Origin: a virus
Direction: 5' to 3' (one strand)
IMG/VR virus record: IMGVR_UViG_3300017917_001914
Location: 35,207 to 99,206 of that record
DNA length: 64,000 nt
Part shown: positions 1 to 6,983 of the stretch, one piece after another
Position numbering within the stretch: the stretch's first letter is position 1
How the letters are laid out: each line of letters starts with the position of its first letter
The notes under the pieces: model-generated
Databases searched by the model: none
What the model was told of the DNA's origin: nothing
Seen by the model: the letters and a program-made list of their open reading frames with translations, nothing else
Program-made: the position numbers and the translations under genes

Positions 1-2
1 CC

Positions 3-752
3 CCTCCGTTTATTACCATTGTAAGAAATCCTGAAGTTAAATTCGGAACTAATCCTGCATTACTTTATAACATTCCAAATAGAAAACAATATTTTTATGC
101 TCAAGTACCTACTTGGGATGGAAATAGAAATGGTATGGACATATATAAAATACCTCAACCTGTTCCGGTAGACATTACATATTCTGTTAAAATTATTTGT
201 AATAGAATGAGGGAATTAAATGCTTTCAATAAAAACATTCTTGAAATGTTTGCATCTCGTCAAGCCTACACAACAATCAAAGGTCATTATATTCCAATCA
301 TAATGAATAACATTACTGACGAATCAGTTATGAATATTGATAAAAGAAAATATTATATTCAAAGTTATGATTTTACAATGTTAGGATTTTTAATTGATGA
401 AAATGAATTTGAAGTTACACCGGCAGTTTCAAGAGTTTTAACTGTTATTGAATTTGAAAAAGAATCCTTTATGAAAGGACGAAGAAAAAATATTACAGAT
501 GAAGGGACTGAAACAAATATTTTATTTGTTGTTGGTAACAATACTATTTCACAAGTTTTTGATTATACCGTTGATTTAAATTTAGGTGAAACAACTAATA
601 TTGAATCATTTGATGTGTACTTAAATAATCAATATTATGGGTCTGATTTATATCAAATACAAATCAACACCAATGATGTTTTGAAAATTGTTGTGGTTAA
701 AAATGATGATACTTTAGAAGGTTCTATTGTGTTACAAAACCAATTAGTTTAA
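3..752 (+). CDS. Tail sheath stabiliser-like protein (gp15-like), 5' partial
   Basis: The reading frame is already open at the left edge (first full codon at position 3), so the gene begins outside the window; the ATG at 135 is internal. A segment reading VPVDITYSVKIICNRMRELN, followed by a helix with ILEMFASRQAY and then a beta-rich stretch, has the same order as T4 gp15: a strand, a helix naming the 'ILPYF' region, then strands. In T4, gp15 caps the tail tube and sheath at the neck end. The next + strand gene is the tail sheath, which fits a tail-completion role. I see no catalytic motif. The gp15 assignment comes from pattern memory and position, so it is tentative; a generic virion protein is the alternative. 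Its last 4 bases overlap the end of the convergent gene at 749-913. Confidence 0.5.
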   Translation, partial: PPFITIVRNPEVKFGTNPALLYNIPNRKQYFYAQVPTWDGNRNGMDIYKIPQPVPVDITYSVKIICNRMRELNAFNKNILEMFASRQAYTTIKGHYIPIIMNNITDESVMNIDKRKYYIQSYDFTMLGFLIDENEFEVTPAVSRVLTVIEFEKESFMKGRRKNITDEGTETNILFVVGNNTISQVFDYTVDLNLGETTNIESFDVYLNNQYYGSDLYQIQINTNDVLKIVVVKNDDTLEGSIVLQNQLV

Positions 753-913
753 TCCTCACCGTAGATATCCTTCTTTTCCTTACATTTATCAATAATCATT
801 CTTTCTAAAAAACGATACATTTTAATCCCCCTCTTTTCACAATAGGTCTTTAGGATATTATGAACCTCAATTGATATCTTTAGGTTCTTTATTTTTTTTT
901 CGTTATCTGCCAT
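749..913 (-). CDS. Small ribbon-helix-helix (Arc/MetJ-type) DNA-binding protein
   Basis: A 54-codon gene on the minus strand, from ATG at 913 to TAA at 749. The product starts MADNEKKIKNLKISIEVHNI and continues with YCEKRGIKMYRFLERMII. A short basic beta strand (KNLKISI), a helix, a glycine turn and a second helix is the ribbon-helix-helix layout. Such proteins dimerise through the strand and bind short palindromes. A perfect 11-bp palindrome starts immediately upstream of its ATG (914-942), which fits autoregulation or control of the divergent sheath unit. It is the only minus-strand gene in the left half of the window and overlaps the end of the preceding gene by 4 bases. The fold is inferred from pattern; the DNA target is inferred from context. 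Confidence 0.7.
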   Translation of the reverse strand: MADNEKKIKNLKISIEVHNILKTYCEKRGIKMYRFLERMIIDKCKEKKDIYGED

Positions 914-942
914 GGTAGAATAAAGGCAGAATTTATTCTACC
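914..942. promoter_or_regulatory. Perfect 11-bp inverted repeat, operator-like
   Basis: GGTAGAATAAA (914-924) and TTTATTCTACC (932-942) are exact inverse complements around the 7-base spacer GGCAGAA. The repeat touches the start codon of the ribbon-helix-helix gene and lies between two divergent genes. An operator for that protein is the simplest reading. A hairpin in the leader RNA that would mask the small gene's start is the alternative. Confidence 0.6.
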
Positions 943-950
943 TAATTTAT

Positions 951-977
951 AAATACTTCTTACGAAGTAAAGTATTT
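951..977. repeat. Inverted repeat upstream of the sheath gene
   Basis: AAATACTT (951-958) pairs with AAGTATTT (970-977). Inside it ACTTC (955-959) can alternatively pair with GAAGT (964-968). The left arm overlaps an exact T4-type TATAAATA (948-955). Function unknown; it may be a second operator or an RNA hairpin in the sheath leader. Confidence 0.4.
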
Positions 978-992
978 TGGTTTTTTTTATAA

Positions 993-1001
993 TATTTATC
1001 A
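993..1001 (+). promoter_or_regulatory. TATTTATCA box before tail sheath
   Basis: One copy of the recurring TATTTATnn box, ending 35 bases before the sheath ATG at 1037. A T4 late-type TATAAATA also lies farther upstream at 948-955. Confidence 0.45.
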
Positions 1002-1036
1002 ATAAAAATAAATTTACAAATAAAAAAGACAAACTA

Positions 1037-4000
1037 ATGGCATCAAATCAAAAAGTATTCGTATCTCCTGGAGTATATACTTCTGAAGTTGATTTAAGTT
1101 TCGTAGCACAAAGTGTGGGGGTTACCACATTGGGAATTGTAGGTGAGACCTTAAAAGGTCCAGCTTTCGAACCTATCTTTATACGAAATTTTGATGAATT
1201 CACAAATTTCTTCGGTGGAACTTCTCCAGAAAAATTTATAAATACACAAATTCCAAAGTACGAAGCGGCTTACATTGCCAAATCCTACTTACAACAATCT
1301 AACCAATTATTCGTAACGAGAGTGTTAGGATTATCTGGTTATGATGCAGGCCCATCTTGGTCTATAACAACTAAAGCTAATGTTAACCCAACAACGGTTG
1401 ATTTCTTTTGTGAAAGTGCAACTACAGTTAATTGTGTTAATGAATGTGTTGACTTTAAAACTATAAACTATTCTGTTGATTTCTCGGCATGTACAAATAG
1501 TGTTGATAGTGTAATATTCACAAACACATCTAACTTACCGGCAGAAATATCTACAATTTTATATGAACCTTACGAACAATTTGATGGTTCTACAAGTTCA
1601 TTATATCAAGATATGTCTAAACAAATTTTTGATATTGTTTCAACACCGGCGAAAGAAGATACTTCAATCTATTACTACGGAGCAATACCAACTAGTGTAT
1701 ATTCAGGATTAAGTGAGGTATATACAGGTGAAACTAATGTTTATGAGGTTGATAATGTAAGTGCTAACTTATGTAATTATTCAGCACCTCAAAATGACCC
1801 TTGGTATTATTCATTATTTGATAATGTGGGTAATGCTGTTTATACAGGATATTCGTTTTGGTCAGTTGTAACAGGTTTAACATTAACACCTATTATTACA
1901 ACAACAACATCAACATCAACTACTACTACAACTACAGACCCTTGTACGACAACTACTTCAACCTCAACTACTTCAACAACAACGGCAAAACCGGTTAATT
2001 GTTATACAGGTACATTGATTGGGGTAATTTATGTTTATTCAGGAACTGCATATACTGATTATGATGATTTAGTAATTGCAACACTTCGTTCAAGAGGTTT
2101 ATCAACATATGGTCTTGATGATGGCCCTGTTTATGAAGTACCGGGTGGTGTTGATGGATATGGTAATTTTGATGGTTCAGCGGTTACTTTAGATTGTACA
2201 GGAACATATTCAGGAGTTACTAAGAATCCATTCTCAACTTTTGGAGTTAATATAACAAGTAAAGATGGTGACCAATATTTCTTTGAAACATCATTCTCTA
2301 ATTCTGATTCAAAATACATTAGTAAAGTATTTGGTTCAACTAACTTCTCTAAACCAAGAACTGTAGTTCCATTATTTGTTGAAGAAAGATTCCAAGCTTT
2401 ATTAACAAATGCTTGGAGAATGGGTTATATTAGAGGTTTAAATTGTGAATTAACGGCATTACCTGATGCTAGACAAGCTAAAGACCCTACGTCAATTGCG
2501 TTTTACTTAGAAAAATATCAATCTCCGGTATCTCCATGGGTTGTATCTGAATTAAGAGGTAATAAAGTTTATAACTTATTTAAATTTACTACAATTGCTG
2601 ATGGTGATTCTGCGAATGTTGATATTAAAATATCGTTAGCTAACATGTCATTTAATAATGGTACGTTTGATGTATTAGTAAGAGATTTCTTCGATACTGA
2701 TTCGGCACCTGTTGTTCTTGAAAAATATACTAATTGTAGTATGAACCCTCAAGACAATTCATTTATTGGTAAGAAAATTGGTAGTTTAGATGGAGAATAT
2801 CCATTATTATCAAGTTATATTATGGTTGAAATGAATGAGGATGCACCGATAGACGCACTTCCTTGTGGATTCTTAGGTTATGATTATAGAGAATATGCTG
2901 GTGTAAGACCACCATTCCCATTAATCAAAACTAAATATTACTATCCTGGTGAAGTTGTTTACAACCCACCATTTGGATTAGCATCAGGAGCGGATGACGC
3001 AACAACAAGTGCAGGTGATAATGTAAGAAGAACTTACTTAGGTATTTCAGATACTGAAGGTATAGATGTTGATTTCTTCCAATATAAAGGAACACAACTT
3101 CCATTAGACATTTGTAATGATACAGAAGGATTACCTTGGAACTTTAGAACAAGAGGTTTCCACATGGATAAAAATGCGAGTGGTATTACTATTCCAAATA
3201 TATTTGTAACTAGTGGTACACCGGCATTCTTTGTTGGTGATGCAACATTTACCTCAGACCCTGATAGTGAAGAAAATCCTTACTACAGAATTTTCGCACG
3301 TAAATTTACATTATTAGTTAAAGGTGGTTTTGACGGATGGGATATCTATAGAGAATTTAGAACCAATAAAGATGAGTTTATGTTAGGTAGAAGAGGTTAC
3401 TTGAAAGGTGCTTGTCCTACTATCAAATATCCAACAGCTACAGGTTGGGGAGCATTTAAACAAATCATTGTTGCTGATAATACTCAAGATTACGCTAACA
3501 CAGATTATTACGCATATTTATTAGGTCAACAAACATTTGCAAACCCTGAGGCGGTAAATATTAACGTATTTGTAACACCTGGTATTGATTATGTAAATAA
3601 CTCTAATTTAGTTGAAAATGCAATTGATATGATTGAATATAGTAGAGCGGATTCATTGTACATATGTACTACTCCTGACTACAATATGTATGTTCCATCA
3701 AATAGTAATCAATTAGATTTTATTTACCCTCAAGAGGCTGTAGATAATTTAGCTAATTCAGGTATTGACTCTAACTACACAGCTACTTATTACCCTTGGG
3801 TATTAATGAGAGATACGGTTAATAATACACAAATTTATATACCGGCAACGGCTGAAGTTACAAGAAACTTAGCGTTAACCGACAACATTGCGTTCCCTTG
3901 GTTCGCTGCGGCGGGTTATACAAGAGGTATTGTAAACGCGGTTAAAGCGAGAGTTAAATTGACTCAAGAGAATAGAGATACTCTATATCAAGGTCGTTTA

Positions 4001-4390
4001 AATCCAATCGCAACTTTCTCTGATGTTGGAACAGTAATTTGGGGTAACAAAACTCTTCAAATTAGACAATCGGCTCTTGACAGAATCAACGTAAGAAGAT
4101 TATTACTTCAAGCACGTAAATTAATATCTGCAGTTTCTGTTAGATTATTATTTGAACAAAACGATGCTAAAGTAAGACAAGATTTCTTAGATTCAGTTAA
4201 CCCAATATTAGATTCGATAAGAAGAGATAGAGGTCTTTATGATTTCCGTGTAACAGTTTCGTCTGACCCAGCTGATTTAGACAGAAATCAAATGACAGGT
4301 AAGATTTATATCAAACCAACCAAATCGTTAGAATTTATAGATATTACGTTCTATATTACTCCAACCGGAGCGTCTTTCGAGAATATATAA
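1037..4390 (+). CDS. Contractile tail sheath protein (T4 gp18-like)
   Basis: Sheath subunits stack around the tail tube and contract to drive it into the cell. The N-terminus MASNQKVFVSPGVYTSEVD and the C-terminal region with VRLLFEQNDAKVRQDFLD and RDRGLYDFRVTVSSDP are classic sheath signatures. At 1117 residues it is much longer than T4 gp18 (659). The excess includes a surface-type insertion with a Thr/Ser-rich run at about residues 288-318, interrupted by DPC, followed by a Cys-containing beta-rich segment. I chose ATG 1037 over an in-frame TTG at 977, because MASNQKVFVSPGVY is the usual sheath start and the stretch before it is low-complexity leader. The tube gene follows after one intervening HAD-like gene. 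Function is firm; the role of the insertion is unknown. Confidence 0.95.
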   Translation: MASNQKVFVSPGVYTSEVDLSFVAQSVGVTTLGIVGETLKGPAFEPIFIRNFDEFTNFFGGTSPEKFINTQIPKYEAAYIAKSYLQQSNQLFVTRVLGLSGYDAGPSWSITTKANVNPTTVDFFCESATTVNCVNECVDFKTINYSVDFSACTNSVDSVIFTNTSNLPAEISTILYEPYEQFDGSTSSLYQDMSKQIFDIVSTPAKEDTSIYYYGAIPTSVYSGLSEVYTGETNVYEVDNVSANLCNYSAPQNDPWYYSLFDNVGNAVYTGYSFWSVVTGLTLTPIITTTTSTSTTTTTTDPCTTTTSTSTTSTTTAKPVNCYTGTLIGVIYVYSGTAYTDYDDLVIATLRSRGLSTYGLDDGPVYEVPGGVDGYGNFDGSAVTLDCTGTYSGVTKNPFSTFGVNITSKDGDQYFFETSFSNSDSKYISKVFGSTNFSKPRTVVPLFVEERFQALLTNAWRMGYIRGLNCELTALPDARQAKDPTSIAFYLEKYQSPVSPWVVSELRGNKVYNLFKFTTIADGDSANVDIKISLANMSFNNGTFDVLVRDFFDTDSAPVVLEKYTNCSMNPQDNSFIGKKIGSLDGEYPLLSSYIMVEMNEDAPIDALPCGFLGYDYREYAGVRPPFPLIKTKYYYPGEVVYNPPFGLASGADDATTSAGDNVRRTYLGISDTEGIDVDFFQYKGTQLPLDICNDTEGLPWNFRTRGFHMDKNASGITIPNIFVTSGTPAFFVGDATFTSDPDSEENPYYRIFARKFTLLVKGGFDGWDIYREFRTNKDEFMLGRRGYLKGACPTIKYPTATGWGAFKQIIVADNTQDYANTDYYAYLLGQQTFANPEAVNINVFVTPGIDYVNNSNLVENAIDMIEYSRADSLYICTTPDYNMYVPSNSNQLDFIYPQEAVDNLANSGIDSNYTATYYPWVLMRDTVNNTQIYIPATAEVTRNLALTDNIAFPWFAAAGYTRGIVNAVKARVKLTQENRDTLYQGRLNPIATFSDVGTVIWGNKTLQIRQSALDRINVRRLLLQARKLISAVSVRLLFEQNDAKVRQDFLDSVNPILDSIRRDRGLYDFRVTVSSDPADLDRNQMTGKIYIKPTKSLEFIDITFYITPTGASFENI

Positions 4391-4397
4391 TAAATAA

Positions 4398-4430
4398 AAT
4401 TATGACCCATTGTAATAGTGGGTCATAATT
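4398..4430 (+). terminator. Terminator-like hairpin after sheath gene
   Basis: A perfect 12-bp stem, AATTATGACCCA (4398-4409) with TGGGTCATAATT (4419-4430), and a 9-base loop. It has no strong U-tract after it, so it may be a 3' stabilising or attenuating structure instead of a full terminator. Confidence 0.6.
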
Positions 4431-4446
4431 AAGCCAAATAACAATT

Positions 4447-5268
4447 ATGTTAAAGAATAAAATTTTAAGAGAAGGTATTGATGAGGTGGGAGCACCTGAT
4501 GAAAAATACTACGCATTTGATTGGGATGATAATATTGTTACTATGCCAACCAAAATTATTTTAAAAGATGATGGAGGACGTGAAGTAGGTATGTCAACTG
4601 AAGATTTTGCGGACTATAGAACTGAGATTGGGAAAGAACCTTTCGAGTATGAAGGACATACTATAGTAGGTTTTGCAGATGAACCATTCAGATATTTTAG
4701 AGATAAAGGAGACAAACAATTTATTGTTGATGCTATGTTAGCAAAACCAGGGCCGGCTTGGCCTGATTTTGTTGAGGCGATAAACAATGGGTCTATTTTT
4801 TCGATAGTGACTGCAAGAGGTCATAACCCTAATGTCCTTAAACAAGGAGTTTATAATTATATTGTTTCAAATACCAATGGTATTGATTCAAATGAATTAG
4901 TTAAAAATTTAGAAAAATATAGAGATTTGGCGGATGAGGAAGAAATATCTAAATCTGAAATGATTAAAGAATATCTTGATATGTGTCGTTTTTATCCGGT
5001 GTCTTTTGGTGAGGGTTCTGCGACTAACCCTGAAGAAGGTAAGATTAATGCTTTAAAAGAATTTGTTAGTTATGTTAAAGATGTTTCAAAAAAAATTCAA
5101 AAGAAGGCTTTCTTAAAAAATAAGATAAGTAATTATTTTGTACCAAAAATAGGTTTTTCTGATGACGATTTAAGAAATGTGGACGTAGTTAAAAAACATT
5201 TTGAGCAAGACCCAGAAAATATTATTAAAACTTATTCAACAGCAGGAGGAATAAAAAAAGAATATTAA
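4447..5268 (+). CDS. HAD-superfamily hydrolase-like protein
   Basis: A 273-residue protein whose N-terminal part carries AFDWDDN (about residues 23-29), the DxD nucleophile motif of haloacid dehalogenase-type phosphatases and kinases, and IVTARGHNP (about residues 120-128), matching HAD motif II with its Thr. A later acidic stretch, FSDDDLRNVD, could supply motif IV. HAD enzymes use the first Asp to accept a phosphoryl group. The substrate cannot be told from sequence. It sits alone between sheath and tube, after a hairpin terminator, so it may be a morphogenesis-linked moron. The C-terminal third is Lys-rich and lacks further recognisable motifs. No TATTTAT box precedes it, so it is probably read through from the sheath. 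Confidence 0.75.
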   Translation: MLKNKILREGIDEVGAPDEKYYAFDWDDNIVTMPTKIILKDDGGREVGMSTEDFADYRTEIGKEPFEYEGHTIVGFADEPFRYFRDKGDKQFIVDAMLAKPGPAWPDFVEAINNGSIFSIVTARGHNPNVLKQGVYNYIVSNTNGIDSNELVKNLEKYRDLADEEEISKSEMIKEYLDMCRFYPVSFGEGSATNPEEGKINALKEFVSYVKDVSKKIQKKAFLKNKISNYFVPKIGFSDDDLRNVDVVKKHFEQDPENIIKTYSTAGGIKKEY

Positions 5269-5289
5269 ATACTTATAATAAAATAGAAT

Positions 5290-5327
5290 AAACTAGTAAT
5301 AAAAAAACTAGTATTAAATAAACTAGA
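5290..5327. repeat. Three AAACTAG direct repeats at 15-bp spacing
   Basis: AAACTAGT, AAACTAGT and AAACTAGA begin at 5290, 5305 and 5320, exactly 15 bp apart, in the 169-bp AT-rich gap between the HAD-like gene and the tube gene. The rest of the gap shows no gene. Regular spacing suggests a protein-binding array, but this is inference. Confidence 0.5.
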
Positions 5328-5390
5328 CTGGATTATAATGATAATAAATTAAAATCTAAAAGTCAATAAAAAATATTTTTTAAATAGAGA

Positions 5391-5399
5391 TATTTATTA
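5391..5399 (+). promoter_or_regulatory. TATTTATTA box before tail tube
   Basis: Recurring box, ending 38 bases before the tube ATG at 5438; the sequence between is A-rich and has no Shine-Dalgarno. Confidence 0.45.
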
Positions 5400-5437
5400 A
5401 ATAAAGATAATAAAAATAAAATTAAAAACAATTTGAA

Positions 5438-5926
5438 ATGGCTGATTTATTAATGAAAATGCCCATACCTTACGAACCTAAAAGACAAAATAGGTTTATT
5501 TTACGTTTTCCTTCAACATTAGGGATTAATGAATGGTTCGTAGAATCGGCTGCAAGACCAAAAATAACAATTAATCCGGTAGCAATTCCTTTCTTAAATA
5601 CTGAAACTTATGTTGCAGGACGTTTTACGTGGGGAACTATTAGTGTTAAATTCCGTGACCCAATTGGGCCTTCGGCGTCTCAAGCTCTTATGGAGTGGGT
5701 ACGTTTATGTGCTGAATCAGTTACAGGTCGTATGGGGTACGCTGCGGGTTATAAAAAAAATATTGACCTTGAGATGTTAGACCCAACAGGTGTTGTTGTG
5801 GAAAAATGGATATTAGAGGGAACTTTCTTATCTGATGTTAACTTTGATTCTTTGGGGTATAGTACAGATGCGTTAGCAACAATTTCTGCAACACTTCGTA
5901 TGGATAGATGTATATTAGTTTACTAA
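5438..5926 (+). CDS. Tail tube protein (T4 gp19-like)
   Basis: This is the building block of the inner tail tube through which DNA passes. The 162-residue length matches T4 gp19 (163). Family signs include KRQNRFILRFPSTLGINEWF near the N-terminus, AARPKITINP, a central TWGTISVKFRDPIGPSASQAL, and the C-terminal VNFDSLGYSTDALATISATL, in the order typical of tube proteins. It is flanked by its own upstream TATTTAT box and a downstream terminator, so it can be expressed at high level as a separate unit, as expected for a protein needed in many copies. Confidence 0.93.
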   Translation: MADLLMKMPIPYEPKRQNRFILRFPSTLGINEWFVESAARPKITINPVAIPFLNTETYVAGRFTWGTISVKFRDPIGPSASQALMEWVRLCAESVTGRMGYAAGYKKNIDLEMLDPTGVVVEKWILEGTFLSDVNFDSLGYSTDALATISATLRMDRCILVY

Positions 5927-5950
5927 AATTATAATTTATATTTAAAATTA

Positions 5951-5983
5951 AAAGTCCACATATCAAAAATATGTGGATTTTTT
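5951..5983 (+). terminator. Rho-independent terminator after tail tube gene
   Basis: TCCACATAT (5955-5963) pairs with ATATGTGGA (5969-5977) around a CAAAA loop, followed by a T-run. Confidence 0.85.
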
Positions 5984-5989
5984 ATTAAC

Positions 5990-5998
5990 TATTTATAA
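5990..5998 (+). promoter_or_regulatory. TATTTATAA box before gp26-like gene
   Basis: Recurring box directly after the tube terminator, ending 42 bases before ATG 6041. Confidence 0.45.
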
Positions 5999-6040
5999 AA
6001 AACCATTTAAGATTATATTTTATAATAAAAACAAATTAAT

Positions 6041-6796
6041 ATGGATGAGAGTTTAATTAACGCAGGAACGGAAAATTTCACATTACCACATGATGTGGTA
6101 TCATTACCAAGTGGTGGGATTTTTTATAAATCTAAAAAAAAGTCGGTTAAAGTTGGTTATTTAACGGCATCTGATGAAAATTATTTAATTGGTGCAATAT
6201 CAGGTAAAGAAAATGTTGTTTTAACATTATTAAGAAATAAATTATATGAACATGATTTACGTCCTGAAGAATTGTTAGATGGTGATGTTGAAGCTATTTT
6301 AATCTTTTTGAGAAATACTTCTTTTGGCCCGGAATATATAATTAATTTAGTTGACCCACAAACTAATAAAACATTTAGTCATACTGTTATATTGGATGAA
6401 TTAAATATTAAAAAATCTCAAAATCAACCAGATGAAAATGGTTTTTTCACTACAATGTTACCTAAAACAGGTGTTACTGTTAAATTAAGACCAACAACTT
6501 TTTATGATACTGTTGAATTAGATAAGATGGTTGAACAATATCCGGTTGGAAGACAGGCACCAAGAATTACTTGGAAATTACAAAAACAAATTGTAGAAAT
6601 TGATGGTGATAATGATAAAGGTAAAATAGCTATGTTTGTAGATACGTTACCAATTATGGATTCTAAATATATAAGAACATTTTTAAGAGAAAATGAACCA
6701 TCGTTAGACCTTAAAAGAACTGCAATCGCCCCATCAGGAGAAATGGTATCTTTCGAGATAACCTTTGGGGTGGAGTTTTTTCGGCCTTTCTTTTGA
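6041..6796 (+). CDS. gp26-like baseplate hub / tail assembly chaperone
   Basis: A 251-residue protein with the gp26-type opening LPSGGIFYKSKKKSVKVGYL and SDENYLI, and an ending with SFEITFGVEFFRPFF. T4 gp26 is a hub assembly factor. The slot between tail tube and tape measure is where other contractile and siphophages place their tail assembly chaperone pair, which commonly uses programmed frameshifting. Here the gene ends ...TTC TTT TGA, and the +1 frame continues without a break into a 47-codon extension (next entry). Six Ts at 6776-6781 and TTTTGA at 6791-6796 are candidate slip sites. The gp26 link is family knowledge plus pattern; the chaperone role is inferred from position. Own upstream TATTTAT box. 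Confidence 0.65.
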   Translation: MDESLINAGTENFTLPHDVVSLPSGGIFYKSKKKSVKVGYLTASDENYLIGAISGKENVVLTLLRNKLYEHDLRPEELLDGDVEAILIFLRNTSFGPEYIINLVDPQTNKTFSHTVILDELNIKKSQNQPDENGFFTTMLPKTGVTVKLRPTTFYDTVELDKMVEQYPVGRQAPRITWKLQKQIVEIDGDNDKGKIAMFVDTLPIMDSKYIRTFLRENEPSLDLKRTAIAPSGEMVSFEITFGVEFFRPFF

Positions 6797-6938
6797 TTAC
6801 CGACAACTTCTAATTGAGGAATATTATTTGATGGCTAGATTTTTAAGAACATCATATAATGACTTCAACGGGATGCCTACATATGTTAGAAAATTTTTAA
6901 TAAACAGAATAATAGACGATAATACACCAAAGACGTAA
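6762..6938 (+). CDS. Out-of-frame extension of gp26-like gene, probably reached by +1 (or -2) frameshift
   Basis: This frame is open from 6762 to TAA at 6938, overlapping the gp26-like gene's last 35 bases in the +1 frame. A shift at TTT TGA (6791-6796) gives ...RPFF followed by DYRQLLIEEYYLMARFL, then YNDFNGMPTYVRKFLINRII. The motif 'MP...R.f.i' near a chaperone C-terminus resembles small proteins found beside gp26 in other T4-type phages. Independent translation could only start at ATG 6831 (35 residues, MARFLRTSYNDF), which would discard conserved-looking sequence before it. The site UUU UGA resembles the +1 shift site CUU UGA of prfB. The coding character is visible; the frameshift is inferred. 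Confidence 0.6.
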   Translation, partial: PLGWSFFGLSFDYRQLLIEEYYLMARFLRTSYNDFNGMPTYVRKFLINRIIDDNTPKT

Positions 6939-6960
6939 ATTAAAATATGTCTTTGGTGTA
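6923..6960 (+). terminator. Hairpin terminator after gp26-like unit
   Basis: TACACCAAAGAC (6923-6934) and GTCTTTGGTGTA (6949-6960) form a perfect 12-bp stem around a 14-base loop. The stem overlaps the end of the extension frame (stop at 6936-6938) and is followed by TTTATTTAT. Confidence 0.75.
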
Positions 6961-6962
6961 TT

Positions 6963-6971
6963 TATTTATAA
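6963..6971 (+). promoter_or_regulatory. TATTTATAA box before tape measure
   Basis: Recurring box directly behind the terminator hairpin and only 12 bases before ATG 6984. Confidence 0.45.
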
Positions 6972-6983
6972 AACAAATTTAAT

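Noticed and set aside
977-1036. TTG start at 977 extending the tail sheath by 20 residues
   Set aside because: The extension is low-complexity AT-rich leader containing a TATTTAT box and part of an inverted repeat; the family's usual N-terminus begins at ATG 1037.
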